Positions 36,171 to 47,159 of a stretch of DNA of 64,000 nt are shown in pieces. The notes beneath the pieces were generated by a model that was not told the origin of the DNA, searched no databases, and saw only the letters and a program-made list of their open reading frames with translations. The translations under genes were made by a program, and so were the position numbers. This DNA is from Ilex aquifolium. Taxonomy: Eukaryota > Streptophyta > Magnoliopsida > Aquifoliales > Aquifoliaceae. The DNA is taken from NCBI GenBank assembly GCA_951799425.1, contig OX637406.1, positions 26,468,390-26,532,389 of the forward strand. The letters run 5' to 3'. The stretch's first letter is position 1. Every line of letters begins with the position of its first letter.

Positions 36171-37790
36171 AAAATCCGATACTATCGACACTACGTCCGC
36201 ATGGGATTTATCCCGATCATCTCCCATTAAGCTGGCTAAGAAACTCAACTGGCTCCCCGCCTTCGCTTTCAAGAATCTACTACCCGTAGTAGGAAATGGA
36301 TGGGAAGAATTTCGATCATTCATGAAAGTAAAGACTACCCCTCCCGGTAATTGGAATGAGATTCGCTTGCGAAAACAATCCATCACCGCGCGGAAAGCGG
36401 ACAACAAATTCATCCCAAATATAACGTCATACCCCTTCATGTCTAACACAACCAAATCTACAATCAATTCTTGATCCCCAATGCGAAGCACACATCCTCT
36501 ACACACCCTAGTTGTATCCAAGCGTTCTCCCGTCGGCATATCAATACTCAAAGCATGTTCAAGTTTCCCAAAATCCAAACCCAGATTAAGTGCATATTTC
36601 GTGCGTATGAATGAATGTGTAGCACCGGGGTCAAATAAAATTCGGGCCCAAGAATTGTAGAGAAGAACGATACCTTCCACAACGGCATTGGAGGTATCTT
36701 CCTCCGGTTGGGTCAAAGCAAATACTCTCCCCTGAGTGGCGCCGCCTGGGGCTAGAGCTCCCAACGGCCTCTGCTGCTGTAGTGGCTTGTTTGCAGCCAC
36801 TTGTCTTGTCGTTTGGTTGTCCCTCGGTGGAAGCGATGGGCAATTGTGTCTGAAGTGCCCCACTCCTCCACATGCAAAACACTGACAAGGGTCTGTGGCT
36901 GTCCTCCCCGGTACACCTCCTGCTCCTTGAGCTACCAGCGGTCTATGTCCCCCTGCCTGGTCTGGGCGACGGTATGGCGTCGGCCTCTGTGCTCCACTGC
37001 CGCTAGCACCCATCCTGATCGGACCTCCCCTCATAAGGCTCTGTCGCCGCTGAGTATCCTCCATGTCCCTCTCCACAAGTGCGGCTCTATCAACCAGATC
37101 CCCATACTCCCTGATCTTGAGAGCCACCAACTTTTCCCGGATGACAGGCCTGAATCCCTGCTTGAAGCGCTTGGCCCTTTCGGCCTCAGTAGATATAAAT
37201 CCCATAGCATAACGGGAGAGCTCGTCGAACCGCCTCTCATACTCAGCCACGGTCATACTACCCTGTCGGAGTGCAAGAAAATCCGCCTTCATTCGATCTC
37301 TGACCGATTCAGGGAAGTACTTATCTTGGAAAAGTTGATCGAACTCTTCCTAAGTGAGTGTGTCGGTGTCCCTTCTCCTCTTTATGGCATCCCACCAATA
37401 GTCGGCCTCCCCCTCGAACAGGTAGGTCGCCAAACCAACCCTCAACTCCTCGGCAACTCCCATGCTGTCACAGATTTTCTTCACTCGGCGGATCCATCTA
37501 TCCGCCTCCAAAGGATTAGAGCTCCCTTGGAAGTTGGGTGGTCGTTGTCTTAAGAATTCCCGAAGAGCTATCATCCTTCGGTCTCCGTTCCCATTGCCCG
37601 GTACTTGAGCGAGAGGATGAGCTCCACCATTGTGGTTGTTGTTACCATTTTGGCTTTGTACCAAAGTGGTGAGCTCCCTCAAGCATTGGTAAATGCCTTG
37701 CATGGCATCCGGAGGTGGAGGTGGTGGTGGATTTGCTTGACCTCCATGGCCACGGCCACGTCCGCGTCCCCGTCCTTGTTCGCCGTTCAT
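36171..37790 (-). pseudogene. gag: Element E gag and protease (one stop)
   Basis: The likely start is ATG 37790 (MNGEQGRGRGRGRGHGG), a Gly/Arg-rich N-terminus followed by a proline run. The gag domain covers about 37560-37080 and is interrupted by TAG at 37350-37352. The zinc knuckle ([14 protein letters not shown]) is near 36880-36840. The protease motif reads D-P-G-A-T-H-S near 36640, with Pro where D-S/T-G-A is usual, so protease activity is doubtful. The frame continues into pol without a stop. Confidence 0.88.
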
Positions 37791-37975
37791 CCTGCACATC
37801 AATTCACAACTTAGTTTCCTTGATGTGCAAGATATAAACTAAAGTGATATGTAGGATGTCTTGATTTAAGTACAAGGCATATACAAAATTTAACTTAACA
37901 ATTTTCTTCACCCTACACCTGCATCTCTAGTGGTAATCCATAACCTACAGCTCCCATGTAAGATCTAAAGCCTAG
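37791..37975 (-). other. Element E untranslated leader
   Basis: AT-rich, no coding potential, between gag and the primer site. Confidence 0.65.
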
Positions 37976-37987
37976 GCTCTGATACCA
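37976..37987 (-). other. Primer binding site, initiator tRNA-Met (element E)
   Basis: The reverse complement reads TGGTATCAGAGC, three bases from the LTR at 37991. Confidence 0.93.
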
Positions 37988-37990
37988 TTT

Positions 37991-38171
37991 TGTAACACCC
38001 CAAAACACACCCTGGACGGCATTACATACGAAAACCATCTACATCATGAGAGCACTAAAATAAACCCTTCATAAATAAGACTTCATAAAATTCATTCATC
38101 ACACTTACATCATTATCCCAAAAGAATATGCCATCTTTGGCCTTTACATTGCAAAAATCAACTAATGTAGT
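37991..38171 (-). repeat. 5' LTR of element E, first part
   Basis: Identical in layout to 31156-31336. Interrupted after position 180 by element F; its last five bases (38167-38171, GTAGT) are the left target copy. Confidence 0.93.
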
Positions 38172-40155
38172 TGATTAGCACATAACAATGACATGTATGG
38201 TGTGCTAATGTGCTTTTGTTTCACCTTTTTGTCAATAAATGGGAGTGTTTTGGTTTTGTTTGTGGCCTGATGGAATTTTGGGTGAATGCATGTAAAATGA
38301 TGTAAATGACATGATTTAAAACCCCATGGTGTTTTATGAGACTAATGGAGTGTATGGGGTAGCTTTAAGGATGGTCTGGAGGGGAAAGAAATCCAATTTT
38401 TGCTCACAGTCTGAAAACCTTCCGGAAGGTGTATGTCGTCCTTCCGGAAGGTTTTGCTAAAAACCCTGGATGCCTTGTTCACAGCTAATACCTTCCGGAA
38501 GGTTTTGTCCACTGGAATGAACCTTCCGGAAGATTTTAGCTACTGGAGTAAAACCTTCCGGAAGGACTTGTCTACTGGAATGAACCTTCCGGAAGGTTTT
38601 GCCTTGGGTTTCTTTTTGACTGCCAAAATCTTCCGGAAGGTTTTGTTTTCTGGAATGAACCTTCCGGAAGATTTTAGCTACTGGAGTAAAACCTTCCGGA
38701 AAAACTTGTCTACTGGAATGGACCTTCCGGAAGGTTTTGCCTTGGGTTTCTTTTTGACTGCCAAAATCTTCCGGAAGGTTTTGTCTTCTGGAATGAACCT
38801 TCCGGAAGGTTTTTTTTGCACTTTTCTCCAGACAGCCTGTAACTCAACTTTGCGGCTTGGAGGGTCCCACATGCACTTCTCCTACATGCTTCCTGACATC
38901 CCTTACACATCCTGGAGCTTCCCTCACCCCTGCATTGATTGGGATGAGTCTTGATAATTAATGAAGAGAGAGAAGAAGAAGGAAGCTGGGTGGGCAGACA
39001 GCTCTGCCTCACCCCCTGTCCAGCCCATGTTGCTGCACCCCTAGTGATGGAGATCAACTCTGTAGACCTCCCTCTCTCTCCAGGCACGTTTTGGGGGGAA
39101 AGCAAGAGTCTCCTTGGGGGGGGGGGATATTGATTCATCATGTATTACATTAGAGATAGTTTTTTGGAGAGAGGAGCTCTAGGCAGAGAAGAGGATGAAT
39201 AGTGGTTTTTAGAGAGAGAAAGTGACGATATTACCATTTCTCCTACTGCATTTGCCTTGTAATCTTGAGTATGAATCTTAGTAGTTCATGGAATGCCATA
39301 AATGTTGTTTTCCCTTCATGCTTGGTTAGTTGAATGCTCCCATTTATGCTCTACCATTAATGCTTTCAAGATTATTCTTGTTCATAGATATAAAATAGCT
39401 TTTCATTTCATTCACTTCTAGTCTAGGATTTCTTGCACTTAGTTACTTAAAAACTCCATAGCCTTAGAATGCATGACCTTTACATTATCATGTCTAGTTC
39501 AAGTATGAGTAGCTAAGCACTTTTTGTTGGCAAGACCAAGGGGAATCCTCATTGGGGTATACCATTTCAACTCTTTCTACCCCCTCCCTTTAGAGTCCCA
39601 TGGTTCGGTTTGACCGGATTGAAGGTGGATGATTTGGTGAGTCTTTGATAACCCGTAGGCCTAGTCACGGTTTATGCTTAGGCACTCACCATCATCATCC
39701 TCGGCTTCCCGTGAATCAACCGTTCATTCTTGCTCAATCGGAGGAGTGTTTTGAGTTGAGATAGTATACCCATTGGAGGGATCTCTTGGAATTGCCAACA
39801 CTTGTTTTCTCATTCTAATTTCACCAACACACACTTCACCAAACAATTTCCAACAACAAGAATTTTACACTTTCTTTTGCACTAAATCACTTTCACATTT
39901 GCTCACTTCCTTCCCTGTGGAATCGACCTTGGAATACTTTCCAAGTAAAACACAACTCATGAAAGTCTCCTTGCGATTGGGGAGCATTTTTGTGCTTACA
40001 CATTCCATATCCACATCATCCCATTTCCCTTTCCTATTGCCCTTTCTTTTCACACTATCCCAAAGGGGGAGAAATCCTTCCTTCCGCTCATACATTGCAT
40101 CATTTGAAGGATAGTAGTTAAAGGGTTAGGAATAGGATTGTTTCATGCTCAATCA
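38172..40155 (+). repeat. 5' LTR of element F (1984 bp)
   Basis: Ends TGATTAGCAC and CTCAATCA. The sequence after the palindrome array is homologous to element A LTRs. It includes a run of 13 G at about 39115-39127. Confidence 0.93.
38419..38808. repeat. CTTCCGGAAG palindrome array, F 5' LTR
   Basis: Eleven or so perfect copies of CTTCCGGAAG (starts include 38419, 38441, 38492, 38523, 38555, 38586, 38630, 38661, 38724, 38768, 38799) and one degenerate at 38693. Spacers repeat the strings CTACTGGAATGAA and TTTTAGCTACTGGAGTAAAA. The 3' LTR array (40949-41479) is longer by about 140 bases. Confidence 0.97.
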
Positions 40156-40159
40156 TTTT

Positions 40160-40180
40160 TGGCGCCGTTGCCGGGGATCG
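40160..40180 (+). other. Primer binding site, tRNA-Asp (element F)
   Basis: TGGCGCCGTTGCCGGGGATCG, four bases after the LTR end; 21 bases match tRNA-Asp. Confidence 0.93.
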
Positions 40181-40185
40181 CTGCC

Positions 40186-40380
40186 ATGATGACACAGCTC
40201 TTTCAGCGCAAGTTCCCAGGGAACCCCATTCCGGGCCAGGGTAGCTCAACCTCCCCCTATCCTTGTGCCTCCACCATGGTTGAGATTGGAGACACTGATG
40301 AGGAGTCTGAGGAGGAGACTGAGGGGGAGAGTGATTTTGACCTACCTCCTGATCCTGATGATGGTGGTGGTGAGAAGTAG
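40186..40380 (+). CDS. Short acidic ORF of element F, remnant of third-ORF C-terminus
   Basis: ATG 40186 to TAG 40380, 64 residues, starting six bases after the primer site. The second half is acidic (DTDEESEEETEGESDFDLPP) and ends in a short Gly run. It resembles in composition and position the acidic tail of the element A third ORF, so I read it as the end of that gene left after a deletion that removed everything between the primer site and this point. It may not be translated. Confidence 0.55.
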   Translation: MMTQLFQRKFPGNPIPGQGSSTSPYPCASTMVEIGDTDEESEEETEGESDFDLPPDPDDGGGEK

Positions 40381-40701
40381 AAGCAGGATTTGGTTGTTTT
40401 TGTTTGTTGTGTCTGGTAAGGGTGGAGCAGAGAATTAGGGTTACTCTCTTTTTGGTGTCGGCCTGTAGAAGTGTCCTTAAGTTCTGGCCGTTTGTTTTGT
40501 TATGATTATGCCCACATTGTAATGAACTTGTCTATGAAATACCACAATGGGTTGATTGTCGTTGTACAAAGTTAAAACCATATTTGCAATATGATTTTGT
40601 TGATTTTACCTTGTTGAGATTTTATGAATGTATGTGTTCATATTGGTTTGGGATTGGGAATTATATTTGCTAGGGACTAGCAAATCGCAAGTTAGGGGGT
40701 G
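40381..40701 (+). other. Element F 3' noncoding region and polypurine tract
   Basis: T-rich stretch ending in GCAAGTTAGGGGGTG (40687-40701) directly before the 3' LTR. CTAGGGACTAGCAAATC precedes it, as in elements A and D. Confidence 0.8.
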
Positions 40702-42824
40702 TGATTAGCACATAACAATGACATGTATGGTGTGCTAATGTGCTTTTGTTTCACCTTTTTGTCAATAAATGGGAGTGTTTTGGTTTTGTTTGTGGCTTGA
40801 TGGAATTTTGGGTGAATGCATGTAAAATGATGTAAATGACATGATTTAAACCCCCATGGTGTTTTATGAGGCTAATGGAGTGTATGGGGTAGCTTTAAGG
40901 ATGGTCTGGAGGGGAAAGAAATCCAATTTTTGCTCACAGTCTGAAAACCTTCCGGAAGGTGTATGTCGTCCTTCCGGAAGGTTTTGCTAAAAACCCTGGA
41001 TGCCTTGTTCACAGCTAATACCTTCCGGAAGGTTTTGTCCACTGGAATGAACCTTCCGGAAGATTTTAGCTACTGGAGTAAAACCTTCCGGAAGGACTTG
41101 TCTACTGGAATGAACCTTCCGGAAGGTTTTGCCTTGGGTTTCTTTTTGACTGCCAAAATCTTCCGGAAGGTTTTGTTTTCTGGAATGAACCTTCCGGAAG
41201 ATTTTAGCTACTGGAGTAAAACCTTCCGGAAAAACTTGTCTACTGGAATGGACCTTCCGGAAGGTTTTGCCTTGGGTTTCTTTTTGACTGCCAAAATCTT
41301 CCGGAAGGTTTTGTCTTCTGGAATGAACCTTCCGGAAGGTTTTGGCTACTGGAATGAACCTTCCGGAAGATTTTTGCTACTAATGTCGACCTTCCGGAAG
41401 TTCTTGCATTTGATTCTTTTCATTTAACTGTTCTTTCAGCGACCTTCCGGTAGGTGTATGTCGACCTTCTGGAAGGTTTTTTTTGCACTTTTCTCCAGAC
41501 AGCCTGTAACTCAACTTTGCGGCTTGGAGGGTCCCACATGCACTTCTCCTACATGCTTCCTGACATCCCTTACACATCCTAGAGCTTCCCTCACCCCTGC
41601 ATTGATTGGGATGAGTCTTGATAATTAATGAAGAGAGAGAAGAAGAAGGAAGCTGGGTGGGCAGACAGCTCTGCCTCACCCCCTGTCCAGCCCATGTTGC
41701 TGCACCCCTAGTGATGGAGATCAACTCTGTAGACCTCCCTCTCTCTCCAGGCACGTTTTGGGGGGAAAGCAAGAGTCTCCTTGGGGGGGGGGGGGATATT
41801 GATTCATCATGTATTACATTAGAGATAGTTTTTTGGAGAGAGGAGCTCTAGGCAGAGAAGAGGATGAATAGTGGTTTTTAGAGAGAGAAAGTGACGATAT
41901 TACCATTTCTCCTACTGCATTTGCCTTGTAATCTTGAGTATGAATCTTAGTAGTTCATGGAATGCCATAAATGTTGTTTTCCCTTCATGTTTGGTTAGTT
42001 GAATGCTCCCATTTATGCTCTACCATTAATGCTTTCAAGATTATTCTTGTTCATAGATATAAAATAGCTTTTCATTTCATTCACTTCTAGTCTAGGATTT
42101 CTTGCACTTAGTTACTTAAAAACTCCATAGCCTTAGAATGCATGACCTTTACATTATCATGTCTAGTTCAAATATGAGTAGCTAAGCACTTTTTGTTGGC
42201 AAGACCAAGGGGAATCCTCATTGGGGTATACCATTTCAACTCTTTCTACCCCCTCCCTTTAGAGTCCCATGGTTCGGTTTGACCGGATTGAAGGTGGATG
42301 ATTTGGTGAGTCTTTGATAACCCGTAGGCCTAGTCACGGTTTATGCTTAGGCACTCACCATCATCATCCTCGGCTTCCCATGAATCAACCGTTCATTCTT
42401 GCTCAATCGGAGGAGTGTTTTGAGTTGAGATAGTATACCCATTGGAGGGATCTCTTGGAATTGCCAACACTTGTTTTCTCATTCTAATTTCACCAACACA
42501 CACTTCACCAAACAATTTCCAACAACAAGAATTTTACACTTTCTTTTGCACTAAATCACTTTCACATTTGCTCACTTTCTTCCCTGTGGAATCGACCTTG
42601 GAATACTTTCCAAGTAAAACACAACTCATGAAAGTCTCCTTGCGATTGGAGAGCATTTTTGTGCATACACATTCCATATCCACATCATCCCATTTCCCTT
42701 TCCTATTGCCCTTTCTTTTCACACTATCCCAAAGGGGGAGAAATCCTTCCTTCCGTTCATACATTGCATCATTTGAAGGATAGTAGTTAAAGGGTTAGGA
42801 ATAGGATTGTTTCATGCTCAATCA
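40702..42824 (+). repeat. 3' LTR of element F (2123 bp)
   Basis: Nearly identical to the 5' LTR apart from about 140 extra bases of palindrome units at 41340-41480 and a slightly longer G run near 41785. The right target copy GTAGC follows at 42825-42829. Confidence 0.93.
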
Positions 42825-42829
42825 GTAGC

Positions 42830-44774
42830 GCAGCGGAAATAACAAAAGAAAACTAGACATCACAAGGTTCAAAATGAATATCCTAATCTAGAACAAAAGT
42901 AAGCGACATCTCTAGAGGTCCCACTCGGGATCCAAGTATCCCTCTAGTGAATCCTCTCCATGGCCCGGTTCACTAGCACCGAGCTCATCCTCTGGCACCA
43001 AATCTGAAAAATGTTCAACTGTAGGGGGTGAGCACAAAGCTCTGTAGAAAAATCCTCCCAAACCCAAACAAGGTTTAGAAAAGTATATAAAATAAGTCGG
43101 TCTCATTTCACAATTAACATATATAAGATTTGAAGTAAAAACAAGGACATTTAAACAAATCTCAAGTTTAAGCCGTAACAATAATCCAGTGAAAGGTTGT
43201 ATATTGGTTCATCCCCGTACCATGTATGTTGATTGCTTCTCATGAATCTACCCAACGATTATACCTAGTCAACCAGTCACTATCACAATCACAAACACTT
43301 TAGGAAAGGGCGTCTACCATCCCAATGGCAGTGACGAGTCCCTTCCCAGGAAAAGTATACTATCCCTTGTTCGAACTCCAGTGAACGATAGTGGTTGCAT
43401 TACCAAATGACAACCCACTACAAGTGTTAGGAAACCATCTCACCCCCACTGGGATAGACTAACCTCTAACACTCTACGGCATCTCTCGATGACAATCCAA
43501 GTCCATCACAACAACCATACCAATGAGGAAACCATGATATTCTCATTTTACAAGCATATCTCAAAAATCCCCGAATTTAGAATGAGACAATTTCAATAAC
43601 CCATTTTAAGAAAAATACAAGAGATCATTCCACATCATTTTATCACTCAATACAAAGCACTATAGTTTTGAAATCAATAATAAAGGAAGAATTTTGGAAG
43701 AAAATCCATCCCTCTCCAAAACTAGGGTTTTAAAGCAAGCAAAGAGATTTCATGGGTATTCAACCCTCACTTTGTTTAAATCATGTAATCTTTACAAAAA
43801 GACTAAGAGAGGATGATTTCATATCATATATATAACATTTAGGGCAAAACATACATATATACATAAGCCCTAAGCCTCAATGAAAGAATTTGAGAAGAAC
43901 CCCCTACCTTCTTCTTCCTTAGTGTTCTTTGAGGAACTTGAAGTTTTGATCCTCTTCAATGTGTAAATCCTCTCTTGATCTTGTGTTTTCCCCTTATTTC
44001 TTCCTCTCTAAGATTATCTAGGGTTAGAAATGTTGAAATGAGGCTAATGGGGGTGTCCTTAAGTATTTATAGTGAAAGAAATGGCCTCCTGTGCGCGATT
44101 CTGAAGTTCAGAATTCGTCATTGGCGTTCGAACGGTTGTTGCTCCCAGTACTTTTGTTTTTCCATCAGACAAAGAGTACTGGAACGCACTTTCGTTCAAA
44201 CGTTTATTCACGTTCGAACGTCGATTCACGTTCGAACGTCGATTCACGTTCGAACGGAATTCCTGTTTCTGCTGCAACTTCCAGTGAAGTTTTGCCCTAT
44301 TTAGAGATTGATTTGGAAAATTTTTTTGAGATACACTTTTGTAGCCCTGGATGTCTAATATTTACTTTCCAAATTTCAGATCAATTGGACATAAGGATAA
44401 AAATTTATGACCAAAATACTAGAAGGTGTCCCAACTCCTTTTTTACCCAAATTCTCTCTAAGTGTGTCTTTTCTCCAAAATACTTCCTAACTTCCAATAC
44501 ACCTCATATTACCTCTCCCGAGGTTGTTCGACCTTCCGGATTCAATGGACACCTTATTTTGACCTAAAAATATTTAGAAATTCATCTAATCACCCTTTCC
44601 AAGTTTAAACGTCTTGGAAACTCCAACTTCCCAATCAATATGCATTTCTAGCATTTCTCATACTATTACAATCTATATAGTTCATTCTTACATCATTACA
44701 CATATCCACATTTTTACAATAATTATTTACTATATATCTATATACATATATAAAAGAAAATGCGGGGTGTTACA
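42830..44774 (-). repeat. 5' LTR of element E, second part
   Basis: Continues 38171 after removal of F and one target copy, matching 31337-33280. The palindrome array has perfect CGTTCGAACG at 44125, 44211, 44229 and 44247 and a mutated copy (CGTTCAAACG) at 44193. The minus-strand TATA box is at 44064-44073. Confidence 0.93.
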
Positions 44775-44779
44775 TTACT

Positions 44780-45293
44780 ATATACGCACTTACTATCAAA
44801 AGATCAATTGAATAATTCAAGTATTCCTCATGAATGGCTTGTCCTTCTGGTTTGCTTGGATTAATCAATTGTCATGGATACCACCAGCTAACCTAAGAAG
44901 TTGTTGTGTGATGGTTTACATACATCCGACCTACCGGTTAACTTGCCAGTAACATGGAAGTTAATTGATGTAAGGTGGCATTTCCAGTATTCGACCAATA
45001 TAATGCATATGAAATCCCTAAACTGAAGGGTACCTTTTCTATTATTGTCATTAAGAAGTTACCTATGGATTTCATTTAAAGTAGACTAGTTATCAATCTA
45101 AGTTCACATCACAAACTATCAAATGTTATACTACTTTAAACAACAACTTTAATGTTCTGTTTATTTTATTTTAAATTCTAATTACTAAAACTCTTCGTAG
45201 GATCGATATTTGGACTTAAACCGAGAAAAGTACAATTCGACCACTTATACTTGCGTGTATAATATAATTCAGATCACAAAATAGTGCGAATCA
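44780..45293 (+). repeat. LTR of element D, second part
   Basis: Continues the D LTR after element E and its TTACT copy (44775-44779). Ends ATAGTGCGAATCA, complementary in its last bases to the LTR start TGATT. Confidence 0.88.
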
Positions 45294-45299
45294 AGTTTT

Positions 45300-45374
45300 T
45301 GGCACCGTTGCCGGGGATCGAACCCGGGTCACCAGCATGACAGGCGGGAATACTCACCACTATACTACAACGAC
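45300..45374 (-). other. Full-length copy of primer tRNA-Asp(GTC) including CCA
   Basis: Read on the minus strand, this 75-base segment is a whole tRNA-Asp: 5' GTCGTTGTAGTATAGTGG, anticodon loop CTGTCAT with anticodon GTC, T-arm GGTTCGATCCC, and a terminal CCA. Nuclear plant tRNA genes do not encode CCA, so it derives from a mature tRNA. On the plus strand its first 18 bases are the primer site that follows the D LTR after AGTTTT. Mismatches in the anticodon stem (a C to T in the 3' side) and at the acceptor end suggest decay or copying errors. I do not think it is a working tRNA gene. Confidence 0.88.
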
Positions 45375-45385
45375 AACGACAACGG

Positions 45386-45420
45386 AACCACACCCCCCAA
45401 CTTAAACTTTACTAGTCCCT
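45386..45420 (-). other. Terminal polypurine tract of the inverted D body
   Basis: The minus strand reads CTAGGGACTAGTAAAG then TTTAAGTTGGGGGGTG, matching the sequence before the 3' LTR in element A. Here it is followed not by an LTR but by about 18 bases of GTCGTT-like repeats and the tRNA copy. Confidence 0.82.
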
Positions 45421-47159
45421 AGTAAACGTAAATTATAAAAACAATAAAAATAAAATATAAACAGAGGTAAAATCATTTTCGTAGATTTTTTCACGATTGC
45501 ATTTAGCATATGCAACAAACCGTTAAACCCATAGGTGATCCCTAGTGGACGAGTTTTGTCTCGTGAAGGTTTTCAGTTAAGCTACCTACAAACTTCAGTG
45601 ATTACGAGTTTATAACTCATATTTTTCACAACTAAAATTAAATCAGTATTCTTGTACATTGTTACAACACTTCATTTTTCTGATCACTATAAGAGTAACA
45701 TACGTTAGTTGTAATATTATCAATATATTTTTATAAAAACTTGTGCGTGTGTGTACTGATTTCTTTTGTTTCAAAAATCACTCAAGAAATATTACCATCT
45801 TTCATGGTAGTCTTGATGTCAATCCTTTCCTGAAATACACTCAGCAAAGAATACACATACGTTATAGTGACTATTCTCTTAATAGTTACATGAGATTTGG
45901 AATATTGTTAACAAAGAAAATAATATCACATGTAATATATCTGAAGAACGGGTATCAGAATAAAATTGAATTTTGGCATAATCTCATGATTGGATATTAA
46001 CACTATATTAGACATATTATCAACATTCTCCCATTATGGATAGATAGATAGAATTAACATAGATACATAATTTCTAGAATCAAAAAGGACTTTATTTGGG
46101 TTGTAATGTGGCCATTGGTTTAGGGTTTAAGAAATGACGTCTATGGGATTCAAAAGCTACCCTTTCTTTGTATTGTGGCACACTTCTTCTTAGTTTTCTA
46201 AGACTTTGCATATTCATCCTTTTTATTTTTTTCATTTTTCACTTTCTTGGCTCTTTTCTTTCTGTTTTTCTTTTTAAATTCCTTTCATGGGTTTTTCTTT
46301 TCTTTGAATAGCCAATACTCTTTTATTTTCTCTTCACTGTTTTGTTTTCTTCTCCTTTTGGTGTTTCTGTATCATACTGATTTAGAAGAGGATGTAAGAA
46401 AATTAGATAGCAAAAGGTAGGTTTAATCTATTTTCATGTGGCTCGGGTATTTTTCGGGTTTCATGAAAAGAATTTATACTCTTTTAGGCTCAATCATGGT
46501 TGACTAAGAATATAATTTTGTAAAAGAAATGGTCAAGGCTCAAGTTAATCAAAAATGGCCTAAGATCATTTTCCAGAAATTATTCATCTGTATTAATCCT
46601 ACATAAAAGAATTTCAAGGATCATGCTAATAATATAATCTAACAAGTGCTAATCAAGACTAAATTATTGAGATTATTCAAAGAAAGTTTACCGTAGAATC
46701 GAAGATGTTTATTTGAGTAGATGTAGAATATCTCTCCAAGGAAGATTGACTCAAATTCTTCAATTGGTTATATATCTCCACTATGTATGCAAAGAGTGTA
46801 ATCTTTCACAAGGTTTCTGAAATAAAGAAATTTATTTGTGCTTTATCAGAGTAAGTTTAAACAAAAATATTAAGATATTATACAACTAAAATATGAAAAT
46901 CCCGCGTGATCAGATTAAGACTATTTTCACAAAGCGTAGGAATATTAATCTAATTTAACTATAAATTATATGAAATAACCCTCCTAACTCAAAAACATAA
47001 GTTTTATCATAACCAAGAAAAAACTTAACATAAACAAGTTCAAAATCAACATAGATTCAAAACATAAAGTAATTTAAAGTTCAAGTGCATAAAGTAAAAA
47101 TGCATAATGTAAAAGATGAGTGAAAGATAGTAAATTTTTTTGTAGAATCTCCAGTCTGT
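45421..47159 (-). other. Element D noncoding region after the third ORF
   Basis: AT-rich, no ORF recognised. Around 46530-46575 the minus strand carries TGATCTTAGGCCATTTTTGA, shared with element A at 22534-22553. In A this block precedes the third ORF; here it follows it. A T-rich, minus-strand purine-rich stretch at 46200-46370 matches the A/G-rich part of A at 22700-22925. Confidence 0.6.

Larger units (their letters stand above)
38172..42824 (+). mobile_element. Element F: internally deleted Athila relative (LTR-540 bp-LTR)
   Basis: Two long LTRs (38172-40155 and 40702-42824) enclose only 546 bp: a tRNA-Asp primer site, a 64-codon acidic ORF and a polypurine tract. No gag, protease, reverse transcriptase or integrase. 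It must have moved with proteins from a relative such as element A, whose LTR it resembles downstream of the palindromes. Target duplication GTAGT (38167) and GTAGC (42825), one transition apart. Confidence 0.93.
31156..44774 (-). mobile_element. Element E: complete chromovirus, minus strand, carrying F
   Basis: Tekay-like chromovirus with both LTRs: 3' LTR 31156-33280, polypurine tract, pol, gag, primer site 37976-37987, and 5' LTR 37991-44774 split by element F. Without F it is about 9.0 kb. LTR ends are TGTAACACCCC and GGGTGTTACA. Inserted in the D LTR with the duplication TTACT. The two LTRs are almost the same length (2125 and about 2126 bp) with scattered substitutions. Confidence 0.95.

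Noticed and set aside
38419..41479. CRISPR-like repeat array
   Set aside because: The repeats are 10-bp perfect palindromes with repeated spacers inside retrotransposon LTRs of a plant; there are no unique spacers and no cas genes.
45300..45374. A functional nuclear tRNA-Asp gene on the minus strand
   Set aside because: It encodes CCA, has an anticodon-stem mismatch and an altered acceptor end, and its 3' part coincides exactly with the LTR primer site.
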